NCBI RefSeq assembly: GCF_014356525.2
Contig: NC_052511.1
Coordinates: 8,526,500 to 8,590,499, forward strand
DNA length: 64,000 bases
Direction of reading: 5' to 3'
Source of the DNA: Nilaparvata lugens
Lineage: Eukaryota > Arthropoda > Insecta > Hemiptera > Delphacidae
Shown: positions 1-12,800 of the stretch, piece after piece
Layout: each line of letters opens with the position of its first letter
How positions within the stretch are numbered: the stretch's first letter is position 1
The notes under the pieces: model-generated
The model's database searches: none
The model's input: the letters and a program-made list of their open reading frames with translations, nothing else
What the model was told of the DNA's origin: nothing
Program-made: the position numbers and the translations under genes

Positions 1-137
1 GCAAATGATACTAATGTAATAACATTAGATTAGATTTCTTTATTTATGTACGTTACAATATTGGCAACATTGGCAGATAAAATAATAAGGTAGTCATTGA
101 GCTATTTTTCTTCCAAATTTAGGTGGCAAATTCTAAA

Positions 138-313
138 GCTGCGTTTACACCAAAGTTAATAACTTAATCCTTATAGATTCTATTAGATTGAACATATCTT
201 ATCATACAAATGATGAACATAATATATGTGTTTGTCAAGTACTTTTCAATCTAATAGAATCTATAAGGATTAAGTTATTAACATTTTGTTAATAACTTTG
301 GTTTAAGCACAGC
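138..313. mobile_element. MITE family C, copy 1
   Basis: Foldback of about 176 bp with GCTGCGTTTACACCAAAGTT at one end and its inverse at the other; inner arms hold ATAGATTCTATTAGATTGAA. Confidence 0.8.
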
Positions 314-319
314 CTAAGA

Positions 320-1265
320 TAATTATATTTATATGTTTTATTAATTTTTTCAGATGTATAAAGAGCATGTATAAGTTTGGTTTAGTTTAGTTTTATCCTA
401 AGTGATTGACCAGCGCTGCTGGATAGACTGTGTCAAGGGTTTATAAAACATGTCACAAGAAAGTTTCAAAATGTCATCTCACCATCAAGAAATTCACTCG
501 GTGAGATTCACTAAGAAATCCACTAAGTGAATAAGAATGAAAAACAATTATTCAAATTCAAATATTTTTTATTCCTTCAAGTATTTACAGTGAAACATTT
601 ACAGTGAAAAACTCAATATTACGGAATTCCTCCACAAAGACTAAACGTCTGCGTGTGGAGGAGAGTTCCATGGACAACACAAGCAGTCACTACATAAAAT
701 AATTATAATAGAAAGCATACTGTAAGCTTCAGAATATAATAATGATAATAATGGATTAAATACAAATTCAAATAATAGTCAAATAAGAAATAAGAAATAA
801 TACTTTATTTATTTATAATTTTTACAAAGTAGCACTGATTGGGAGAGAAAAACTAAGGATACTCCTTGTACTATTTCTCTCCCAAATTTAGATAACATTT
901 TAAAAGTTCGAAATAGGGTTATGGTTTCACTTTCCTAAAATTTAGTCCATTTTTACTAAAAAACAACGTAAACTAAGAATTTTAAATTTTGCCGGTTAAA
1001 AACAGAATAAAAACCAAAAATATCACACTCAAATCACCATTAATTGGAACATTTTTGCGTAATTCGACAAAATTTAGAGCCAGAAAAACACAACTCACTA
1101 TTCAGAACAGCTGATTAATAAGAAATAAAAGATAAAAAGAAAAATATTAACTAAACTTAGGATTGATTTTATTTCTTGTGCAGGCCAAGAAATCCCAGGG
1201 AATGAAGGAAGCTGTGAGTTCGCGTCCTGTATTTATTTTATAATGTAATGAATTTATAGAGGGGA
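320..1265. other. No gene seen; short hairpin and LINE tail
   Basis: AT-rich. A small stem CTCCACAAAGAC/GTCTGCGTGTGGAG lies at 630-662 and an inverted LINE tail near 795-925. No exon candidate for the large gene was found. Confidence 0.5.
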
Positions 1266-1269
1266 AAAA

Positions 1270-1806
1270 TCAATATGATAAATCCTTTGATGGTTCTTGC
1301 TTTCTGATAGTTATCGAATATAACGTGAGCGGAGCAGAGCTTCGGCTGCCTCCCAGCCAATGTGATACAGCCACCTGTCCACACCCCTTCGGTAGACTAT
1401 ACACCTCCGCCTCTCTCATTTCATTCGGCAAGTTTCTATATAAAATGTGAGCCAGGTAAAATGAATTTGACAGTTCTGACCCATGTGTCAGTTGTGAAAC
1501 ATCCATCATATACTTGGTCTTGTGGCGAGTTTCATACCGGAAATTTAAATTTGTTTCACCTAAGATCTGGGTTTTGTATTTTTTCAAGTGAATTAATAAT
1601 GTTATGATGAAGATCTGTCTGATATTTAGAACCGGGAATTCTGAAAGAACAAGCTAGTCGGATATCTATGGCCTTTTTCAAGATTGTTTTAATAATATTG
1701 CTCTCTGTGTGACTGCCAGTGGTTCCAAGAGTGTAGAGGAAACACCCCCCCCCCCAAGCCAGGATACCATACTGGATCAGCGACTGATCATAGGCGAAAT
1801 ATACTT
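1270..1806 (-). pseudogene. LINE reverse transcriptase C-terminal remnant
   Basis: Two frames on the minus strand together read YDQSLIQYGILAWGG and, after a frame break, RYETRHKTKY with FYLAHILYRNLPNEMREA. This is the post-RT region typical of Jockey/CR1-like LINEs (S-L-x-Y-G-I-x-x-W-G, then Y-x-T-R-H-K and L-P-x-E-x-R). A C-run and the family D element break its 5' side. Confidence 0.65.
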
Positions 1807-2350
1807 TTCCTACAGTTACCTTGAAAAGTGGCCATTGCTGCACTGATTACAGAACGCAAAGAATCACTTTTCCGCTCTAGTGCGGGAAAATTTTTTTCTG
1901 CACTTCAGATTTGCAACATGGCAACGCAAAATAGTTGGTGGGTTATATGGAGGATTAGTGCACGAAAACAAAAATTAAGTTGGTAACAATGACTGTGGTA
2001 TACCTCACTGCACGTTATAATGATATCAAGGACACCGAGTTCGAGGACAGCCACCACATCAGTGACAGCCGCCCCGCCATTCAAACACTACTACATTATT
2101 CTATTTTATTTATTAATAATAAAATTACACAGAAAACCATTTGATGCATTTCAGGCAATTTTACCCATAATTACTCACTTTTCATATTCAATGGTAACTG
2201 TAGAAAAAATTCAATGTGGAATACGTGCGCAAAGTTCCTCTGCTGCACTCAGGAAGCCATTCCGCCCTCGCCTACGACTCGGGCGTAAACGTTTCTTTCG
2301 GTGCAGCAAACTGTCACTTTGCGCACTAGTTGCACAAATAAATATTCCTA
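1806..2350. mobile_element. Family D element, copy 1
   Basis: Starts TTTCCTACAGTTACCTTGAA. Contains AGTGCAGCAATGGCC and GCACTAGAGCGGAAAAG in reverse, and a TACCATTGAATATGAAAAGT inverted end near 2200, then a GC-rich segment to 2345. Three other copies are in the window. Class unknown. Confidence 0.75.
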
Positions 2351-2649
2351 CACTGATACACACACATCACCTGGCTAAGCTCAGAGAAGGCAAATAATAA
2401 TTTCCAGAGCCGACTTTTGACACACTGAATATGTTGCCCCCAACTCAACTTGTAATCAATATTATAACACCCAAGTATCTGTAACTATCAACTCGTTCAA
2501 TAGTAACTGCAGTCACAATCCTGCATCCTTGTGTTTCCACAAGAGTGCATTTTTAACATTATTGGGCCAGGATCAGCCTGGTTTCTTGTTACAATTGGCA
2601 TACATTTAGTTTTGGTGACATTAACCGTTAGACAGTTGTGGTCGAACTA

Positions 2650-2846
2650 ATTTTTACTTTCCTTGCCCTATTACCATAGGTAAGGAAAGTATTGCTTTCC
2701 AAAAAAAATTAAGGTACCCTAATTTCATGTTTTCTATACGTTTCAAGGTCCCCTGAGTCCAAAAACATGATTTTTGGGTGTGTGTGTGTGTGTGTGTTGT
2801 GTGTGTGTGTGTGGTGTGTGTGTGTGTGTGTGTGGTGTGTGTGTGT

Positions 2847-2890
<44 letters not shown>

Positions 2891-3615
2891 CACGATAACT
2901 CTATTCCTAATTAACCGATTGACTTGAAATTTTAAACTTAAGGTCCTTATACCATGAGGATCCGACAATAAGAAATTCAATAAAATTCAATTCAAAATGG
3001 CGGGAAAAATGGCGGATAATGGCTAAAAAACCATATTTTTCACGGTTTTCTCGAAAACGGCTCTAACCATTTTCTTCAAATTTATACCCTAAATAGCTAT
3101 CTATAAGCCCTATCAACTGACAAGAGTCTTATTTCTGGGAAAATTGCAGGAGCTCCGTAATATTCCTGAGAAGAATGAATTTTGTTAAATTTCTATCACG
3201 ATTTTTTTCAAATTCATACCCTGTATAGTTATTTATCAGCTCTATTAACTGGCATGAGTCTCCTCCCTGGGAAACTAACACTGGGTCCACCCCATCCTTG
3301 AGAAATTTACTTTGTAACCTCCTTCTTGTGCGTGAGGTAGGTAGGTAGAGCAGTTTATTCAAAAGAACACATGTCGATATTTTATTTGTAGAACAGCTGT
3401 TTTCACAACTTTTAAAAAATCCTCAAATTTCATAATTCAAACAAAGGAAAATGTACTCTGAAAACAATAACAATAGTATAATCATAGTTTTAATTATTTA
3501 GCCGCCAATCGGTATAATGTTATTCCCCGAAATTATCCTCTTTTAAGAATGAGGCTTATAGATCAATGAGCAAGGGAAGTTGTGAGAGTGTACCACACCA
3601 GATTTTTTATTTTGG
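2650..3615. mobile_element. Family E repeat with embedded GT microsatellite, copy 1
   Basis: Shares its full length with 6735-7947: a start around TTACCATAGGTAAGGAAAGT, a GT tract, units containing AAAATGGCGG and GGAGCTCCGTAATATTC, and an end around GTGTACCACACCAGATTTTT. The pure GT/TG stretch is 2778-2888. It ends about 80 bases from exon 16. Class unknown. Confidence 0.75.
2778..2888. repeat. GT microsatellite
   Basis: About 110 bases of (GT)n broken by a few GTG shifts, inside the family E repeat. Confidence 0.95.
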
Positions 3616-3694
3616 CAATATCTATTGTTGCACTGCAATTATTGTAATGATTGTATAATTGTAAATAGTTTATTAATTTCTCCAACTAACTGAC

Positions 3695-3897
3695 CTGTGA
3701 CGATGACAAGTGATATGAAAGGGCAGACAGTGGATGCAACTGCTAGGGCGGCCAGCGGCTGCAACATGCCGCACACAAATATGTCCCAGATCAACGCCTC
3801 CAGAACCACCACGTAGCGATTCCTCTCTCCCACAGGACAATCCACGTCGTACACCAGTGCCATGCTCATCTGCAGCATTAGCGTCAGAACTGGCATC
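3695..3897 (-). CDS. Exon 16, last coding exon seen in the window
   Basis: 203 nt; completes a Trp codon, then MPVLTLMLQMSMALVYDVDC, a short polar loop, and a second hydrophobic pair ending FISLVIVT. The donor is GTCAGT with one base carried over. I found no convincing following exon between here and the left edge, so the gene continues outside. Confidence 0.85.
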
Positions 3898-6800
3898 CTG
3901 AGATAAAAAAATTGTTCATTTTATTTATTTATTTATTAGAACAGTCACAAACACGATATTTGGAAAGAGAAATAGGCAATTGCCCAAAACTTCTTCAATT
4001 CCTTGATTTTGGTACATAAATAGTCCAAAGTGAGGTTTAAGTTTAAAATTTCTGTTTTCACCAAAGATTAACACTCAGAGAATACGTATTCGAGATATGA
4101 CTGATGAATTTTGAATTTCGAAGGGTTGATAGATAAGGGTTATTCATTCATTCATTGTACAAAATACTAAAATCTATATATATAAAAGCGAAATGGCACT
4201 GACTGACTGACTGACTGACCCACTCACTCACTCACTCGCAGAACTAAAAATCTACCGGACCAAAAACGTTCAAATTTGGTAGGTATGTTCAGTTGGCCCT
4301 TTAGAGGCGCACTAAGAACAGATTTGGAAAAATTTCCAAAGATACGCCCAAAATCTGCAATTTTCCAGCGTTTTTTAGCGCTTTCTCAGCTTTATCGAGA
4401 AAAATGAACAAAAAATGTTCAAATTCAGTACAGAAGCTCAGCTAGGGTGTAATAATGTTGTGTTGGAAGGAATTTGAAATAACGTCAAAGATACGCCCAA
4501 AATTAGCGTTTTTTGCTTTTTCTCAGATTTATCAAGAACTAATGAACAGAAATTGTTCAAATTTAGTACAGAAGCTAAGCTAGGGTGTAATAATTTTTGT
4601 GTTGGAAGGAATTTGAAATAACGCCAAAGATACGCCAAAAATTAGCGTTTTTTCAGTTCTTTCATCAAGTAATAGACAGAAAATGTCCAAATTTTAGACA
4701 GAGATTTAGGTAGGGTCTAAAAATGTTGTGATGTGGTGACTTTAATATTTCATCAAAGATACGCCCAAAATCAGCGTTTTTCTCAGTACTTTGACTTTCT
4801 GATGGAATGAAGCATGCTCAAATGAAAAAAGCAGGAGAGCGAAGCGAGCCCGCTGATCTCATTTCTGGACGACCCAGTAGCCCCACTACTGAGGGGGGCG
4901 GAGCCCCCTGGCTAGACAGATATGGCGAGCAAAGCGAGCCTGATGGCTAGTCATATATAATTATGACATTGAAGGAAAAACTAGGCAGAGCCTGTACAAT
5001 TCTCTCCAAAAATGTAGATAAAAAGTTAATTTTGTGCAAAGGTTGAGGTTATGATATGACACACTGCTCCGTCACTTGATTTTTGGTCCAGGAATAATGA
5101 TTTGAAGATTTTGAATTTTGAAGGTTGACATGAATAAACAGTGAATAAAAAACTTAAGATTGCACTTATTTGAAAAATTTGAATACAAAATCAAAATACA
5201 AATGGAATAAATAATTAGATATAAATTAACATAATGAATTAGTTTTAATTAATCAGTCATAACTTGAATTTAATGGTAGAATAGGGTCGACTCTGCCGAA
5301 AATCTGATTTTCTAGGCAAAGAGAATTCTGAGCCAGTTAACAGACGAGATGAAAATTATCTCTTGAATAGAGGGCTTTAATCTGCTTAAAATAATGAAAT
5401 TTTAAACAATAATTGTAAAGAATATAGAAGAAGGATTAAAATTAGGGATTGGAGGTGCATGAATTCAATATCAATATTTGAGGAAAATATATTCGAATTT
5501 TGGTGTATTTTGGTGAATATTGGATCGATTAATCATTACAACTTTCTTGGAATTCGAGTCAAAATCTTGACTCACATATTGATGCCACAAACATATAAAA
5601 ATGGACATATAGGCTAAAACGACCGTTTGTGACATCAATATGAAGTCATTATTAATTTTAGATTTCAAAAAGACTGTAATAAACGGACATTAACGTCCGT
5701 TATATACAGTCTCTTATATGAATATAATTTTGGAATAGAGATCTGAATATACATAGGATTCATAAACATTACATAAATAAACTTGAAAAAATACAAATTT
5801 TAATAAATTTTGAACATTGAATTATTTTGTAAACGAGTAAGTTCTCAAGAAGAGATAAAACCAACCAGGCATACAAAGAACTAACTTGGGGCCATATTAG
5901 GCACCATATGGGCTACGTTTAACCATAGAGAAACAATAGCATAAGTAGATATCCCATGGTATAGGGCGTTTATGTAGCAACTTTTACTGTTATCTCAAGC
6001 TGATAGTCCACGTAGTTCTTTCCTGTGAAGCTTTATGACACTGGTAGTCTCTCATATTGTGCCGTTCATACACTCTTACCCGGTCAAAACAGTAAAAATC
6101 GACAATAATCGACAGTAATCGGCTTGAGATAACAGTAAAAGTTATGACATAAACGCCCTATACCATGGGATATCTACTTACGCTATTGTTTCTCAATGGT
6201 TTAACGCTAAACAAGGATTACTTGTAGATATGGTCGCATTTATTGCAATGAGTTACAATACGGATTTTAAACGAATAACTGAATTATCTCCGATGCATTA
6301 TTTATTTATTCTTATGGCTTTTATTGGCAGAGAGATCCTTTCGGATGTTCTGCCTTGCCGTATTACCCAATGTCATTTCCTATCAACACTCAAGTTTATA
6401 GGTTATGTATTGGGTTCTTCATGTTTTCTCACTAAAAATTTGCACTTTCATCTCCGATGCATGAGATGAGGCCTTGATGATTTTACATTTTAATGGTGAA
6501 AAATCCTTGTTACTTACCAAAGAAAAGCAGTGAGAGTGATGAGCAAACTGAGCCCACTGACTGTGAGGCACACCAACGGGAAGACAAGGATGATGCCCAG
6601 CGTTCCTAGCAGTCCTTTGCCGCCGTAATTCCAGATCCTGTTCAGGTGTCGTGTCATTCCTTTCCCGATGAACCCTAAACGAACACACAATTCACGACTC
6701 GAATTAAAAATATGCCAATTATTTATTGGTACCACTTTTTACTTTTCTTGCACTATTACCATAGGTAAGGAAAGTATTGCTTTCCAAAAAAATCAAGGTA

Positions 6801-9800
6801 CCCTAATTTTATGTTTTCTATACGTTTTAAGATCCCCTGAGTCCAAAAACATGATTTTTGGGTGTTGGTCTGTGTGTGTGTGTATGTGTGTATGTGCGTA
6901 TGTCTGTGAACACGATAACTCCATTCCTAATCAACCGATTGACTTGAAATTTTAAACTTAAGGTCCTTATACCATGAGGATCCGACAATAAGAAATTCAA
7001 TAAAATTCAATTCAAGATGGCGGAAAAAATGACGGATAATGAGAAAAAACCATGTTTTTCACGGTTTTTACGAAAACGGCTCTAACGATTTTCTTCAAAT
7101 TTATAACATGGATAGCTATTTATAATCCCTATCAACTGACATGAGTCTCATTTCTGGGAAAATTACGGGAGCTCCGTAATATTCTTGAGAAAAATGGCGG
7201 ATAATTACTAAAAAACCATGTTTTTCACGGTTTTCTCGAAAAAGCTCTAACGATTTTCTTCAAATTTATACCATGGATAGCTAGCTATTCATAAGCCCTA
7301 TCAAATGACATGAGTTTTTTTCTGGGAAAATATTGCAGGAGCTCCGTAATATTCTTGAGAAAAATGGCGGATAATTACTAAAAACCCATGTTTTTCACGA
7401 TTTTCTCAAAAATAAATTGACCGATATTTTTCAAATTCATACCCTGTATAGTTAATTATCAGCTCTATCAACTGGCATGTTTTTCACGATTTTCTCAAAA
7501 ATAACTTGACCGATTTTTTTCAAATTCATACCCTGTATAGTTATTTTATCATCTATATCAACTGGCTTGAGATTGAGAGTCTCCTTTCTGGGAAACCAAT
7601 AGGGGTCCACCTCATCCTTGAGAAATGGACTTTGTAACCTCCTTCTCGTGCATGAGGTAGGTAGAGCAGTTCATAAAAAGAACGCACAGTCGAAATATTT
7701 CATCTGTAGAACAGCTGTTTTGACGACTTTTAAAAAAATCATCGAATTTCACAATTTACACAAAGGAAAACGTACCCTGAAAACAATTATAAATTATTAT
7801 ATACACATATACAGTAGTCTGATCGTAGTTTCAAATATGTTGCCGCCAATCGTCATTATGTTATTCCCCTAAATTATTCTCGTTTAAGAATGGGGCTTAC
7901 AGTTCAATGAGCAAGGAAAGTTGTGTGAGTGTACCACACCAGATTTTTAATAATATTTACTCACCAGAGTTATAATTGAACTCAAATAATCTTTGGGTTG
8001 GAAAATTATAAGATTCAAACATAATTCATTGTTTACTCTGATTTGTAAGTGCTTGCGAAGACGCCTAGAGATCCAGGGTTCAAGCCCATTATCACAAAAC
8101 GTTTTTAACCAGGTCACTCCCGTGTTACGGTATCGAATGGGCACGTTAAAACTGTTGATCTCGCCTGAAGTATAGCAGTCGTGAGTCCCATTGACGACTT
8201 GAATTATTATATATTTAGGCCAGGTGGTTACCACCAACAAGAAGCCATACGAATTTACTTCACTTTGCTGTTTTGCAATAAAAAAATAGTAAGTTATTTG
8301 AATTTCATTCAGGGCCGGTTTCCGAGCTCGGGATTTAGCTAAGTCCTAGACTTTAAACAGCTGGAGTCAGAAATTTGGCTTTCCAAAACGGGGCGTAGTC
8401 GCAGCTTTTATAACAGTAGTCGTAGTTTTTATTTTCTCATTTCTATAATTGGAAACGTTTTTCCTTGACAAAATTAGACATTCCTAAATAATTCAAAATA
8501 GCTGAAACTATACACTATTTTCTCTTTATTTTATTTTGTGTTCAATTTTCTAGTTTTTCTAAATTTAATTCAAACGTGACTATAACAATGACTGCGAGTA
8601 CGCCCCGTTTTGGAAAACCAATTTTCTGATTCCAGCTGTTTAAAGTCTAGGACTTCTAGGCAAAATCCCGAGCTCGGAAACCGGCCCATAGAATAGAACT
8701 GAATTGTACTCTTTTCTGATGAAAAGTGTTGACCGGCTACCTTCATTTCACAGAACAATTTACTGAATGAGAAAATAATCTACGAAAATAGAATAAAATA
8801 AAATAAAATATGAATACACAGAACCTATAGCTTGTTTAATTACATGATCTTATCTAAAATAACTTCTCCTCAGTTTATAGAGCTTTGATCGACGTTATAT
8901 CGAATATTGAAATTTGAAAATTAAATATCTCCAAATTCTCATGCAAGGCAGTGGAGCAAGGCAGTTAATATCTTTAAAGGCGTATTCCCATTTATCAATG
9001 AACGTTTTTGGTACAGTGAGAATACTATTGTCACGAGGTCTTAAATGGGACTATAATACTTGTTCGGGCGGGCAAAGTGGAAAAGTTCCCAATAGAACTC
9101 ATGAGAATTAAATTTCCATTGTACCGGGCACTGACTTTGATCAAGACCGATTGGATATATAATCAGTTATATCACAGTATACATACAGTATGGAAACTTG
9201 GCTAGTAACCTGACGCAAAAATCCGCCATCTTGTTAGGAAGCGCCGCATTGTAATAGTATTAATGATGGGTTCGGATCACTTTAATAATCCGGATCAATT
9301 GATCTCATTCACTGCCACGAGCCAATCAGAAGACCAGGATTGGAACTTCCTAAGGTCACGTGACGTGTCTAGTTTTTGCGTCATGTAAAAAGCATTGGTT
9401 AGATAGGCGTTTGATTACAAGTTTCCATTCTGTACCTATTCTGTGGTTATATATTATCCAGTTGGTCTTGCTCTGATATGGTATTGAATTGACTCCGCCT
9501 AAAAGCGACAACAACAGACGGAGAAAAAATCAAACGTCTGCAAGCAGATGTAAGCAGACATATGCAGACAGACGTACACGTACGTCTGTGAGCGTTGTAG
9601 AATTCGAACACCTCGGGAGGATTTTTCCTGTCTGCTGCTGCTGTGTGTTGGCCTATATGCCGACGCAATAGGCAAACGTTATGTTTAATAAACAAGTTGT
9701 AATATAATTCGTCCCTATTTTACTATTTTTATACAATAGATACAGAGAGAAAGGAATAAATGATGAATTATTGATAATATAAGAAAAAAAACTAGAATAA

Positions 9801-12800
9801 TAGAATAAAACTATATAACTAGAAAATATTACTCATCTATTTCACTATCCATGACAAACTGCAAGTAATAATCTGTTTTTGAACCATTTTCAACGACACT
9901 ACAGTCTAATTTTTGAATATTAGTTATTAAAACTAGTACTCACTGTGGAGCGCTTTCGGATTTTTAAAATCCATTTTCAACACTGAGTGTTATATTATTA
10001 GTTGTGTTTTCAACAAAATCAGTGTTGAAAATGGATTTGAAAAATCCGAAAGCGCTCCACAAGTGAGTACTAGTTTTAATAACAAAGGTTATTAAAAGGT
10101 TCTGGTTTCAGAAAGTGGTTTTTAATGGTGTTGAGTCTAATTACTTGCCGGTTCGTTATGGGGTACCTCAAGGTTCAATATTGGGCCCAACTTTGTTCAT
10201 TATCTATGTGAATGACATGCCTAGTGAAATTGGACCCTCAGCCAAAGGATATTTGTTTGCTGATGACCTGGCAGTTTGTGTAAGTACAAAATCTACCTTG
10301 GCAATCAATAGAATCCCATAGAGAATATTACACTGATGATTGAGGATTGGTGTAACGCAAATTTACTGTGTTTAAACTTAGATAAAATTAAGAGTCTTAA
10401 TGTGTCTTATGGCAACAATGATGATTTGAATGGTCTGAGAATGGTCAATTTTCTTGGTTTTAATGTTGACTCTAGGCTGAATTGGAAAGACCATATTGAT
10501 AAAGTGGCGGGTAAGCTGTGTAAGGGATTGTTTATGTTAAGAAAATTGAGAACAGGAGTAAGTCTATCAGTGTTGCGAATAGTATATTTTTCTCATATAC
10601 ACAGTTATTTATCTTATGGAACAATATTGTGGGCTTCCCAAAAATATAGTATTAGATTTAGACTGTATTATTATTTAGATTAAGCTGTGAGAATAATATG
10701 TCTTATATTCCTGAAGGTCTTCCTTCAAGAGGACACTGTAGGGATAGCTTCAAATTGATTGAAATTATGACACTTCCTGCTGTGTTTGTTTATCAATGTC
10801 TCAATCATGTTAAGGTAAATTATAACTCCTATGTTCAGCAGGGTATGTGTCACAACCATGGAACTAGAGGTAGGAATAAACTAGTCTTGAGGTTTTGCCA
10901 CTATGCAAATACTCAGAAAACTTTCTATTACGTTTCTCTGAAACTTTTCAATGCCTTGCTTGAGAATATAAAAAAATTACCATTAAAATTATTCACGAAT
11001 AGAGTTAAACGATTTCTGTTGAGGAATCCAATTTATGAAATAGAAGAGTTCTATGACATAGTTGACAATATGCTTGATTAGCTTGATTGACGATATGCTT
11101 GACTAGGTACTCTCATGGGTGAACTAGTCATATGATTATGTCTTATGAGTGTGTTTTACTTATATTGTTATGAAAATAAGTATATTTTTATGTTTATAAT
11201 TTATTGTAATGACCTCCTGCTTGTAATAATTATGATTCAATATATCATTGACATTTGTAATGCAATTGATGTTCTCAATTAGCTGCTGCAATAAAGTATT
11301 TTGACTTTGACTTAACTAATATTCAAAAATTAGACTGTAGTGTCGTCGAGAATAGTTCAAAAACGGATAATTACTTGCAGTTCGTCATGGATAGTGAAAT
11401 AGATGAGTAATATTTTCTAGTTAATTGAACTAGAGCAGTTCAATTTACCTGTGTCCGGCTTGGTTTCGAAGTGCGTTCTCGATTTCGATATATGCCTCCA
11501 GAGCGAGAGGAGGCGAGAGGCTAGGGTGGGAGTGAGAGAGCTTTTGCGCGGGAAGAGTGTGCCGTTGACTTGTGACAGCTCCAGGTCCGGTGTGAAAGGT
11601 GACATGCAAAACAATGCTCGCAATGATACCGGGCTGCACCATGGTATTACAACCTACGGATCACAGTTGAAAATGCACTGATAGAAAACACGAATTTAAA
11701 AAAGAGATAAAAGTTATATTATAATTATTATGTCGCAGCCAAATGTTAATCCAATAATCTGGACCACCCTGGTAAAGGTGCAATTCCTTACGAAGGCCAA
11801 TGAAGGCCAGCACTGGCAAACCACCCATCCACACACTGACGCTGGTCGACATTGGCCTTCATTGGACCATCATGTAGATGCGGCATTACAGTAACTGCTT
11901 TAAAACAGCTGTTATATTAGTATACTAGCTTACCCGGCGAACTTCGTACCGCCAAAAAGTCAATGTATCTCATGTCACACTTGACTTTATTTGATGAATC
12001 ATGAAATTTATCTGACAATCAATATTCCCGGCGAACTTCGTACCGCCAAAAAGTCAATGTATCTCATGTCACACTTGACTTTATTTGGTGAATCATGAAA
12101 TTCATCTGACAATCAATATTTTCATTTACATCTCAATACGGACTTCCTATGTGCTTAGTCATGCAGCATTTATTATTCCGAAAACATATTCTTCTCAATT
12201 AATTGGTAGTAATATCTATCAGTAAAGTGTTAAAAAAGAAATAGGTTAAATCAGTGTTTCAAAGAAGAATTTAATGTCTTCATAGTTGTTGATATTGTGA
12301 ATAGATAGTCCAAGAAATATGCGATGTACGATGAATGACACAAAATTCCATATTCTTTTCATCCTCCATTTTAGGATGATGCTAAGCTAAATTCGAAAAA
12401 ATAATAATTTAGTCTGTCATTCTTCAGTAATTAATGAATGCAATATGAACAACTCTATTTCATAAGATGAATAACTTCTATCCAACATTTTCCAGTTTCT
12501 CAATGATAGGGGAGTGATAATTATTTGTATAGGTCTTCTAAGGAACGATAATCTCAGCTGGTACCAATCAACTACACTAACTTCAACTCAAAACTACCGT
12601 TTTAATACCAGTACACAATTTATCACAGGATGACGGGTTTATTATACAGCTGGTAACTTTAGATGCTAAATCATAGGTAGCCGCTCGGCCGAAAATTTCG
12701 AAAACATAGGTTTTGTAAAATGGATTATTAAATAAAAAGAATTATAATTATAATTATTATTATTATTATTGAAATTTCTGGTCAGAAACCATACCCAATA

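Larger units (their letters stand above)
9816..11422. mobile_element. Palindromic MITE split by a LINE
   Basis: Left arm 9816-9925 and right arm 11313-11422 are inverted copies (AACTAGAAAATATTACTCAT and its complement). Between them lie a second hairpin (9925-10082) and the LINE 10084-11312. Confidence 0.75.

Noticed and set aside
11445..11642. Alternative frame through exon 14
   Set aside because: It is open but does not join exons 13 and 15 in phase, while the chosen frame does.
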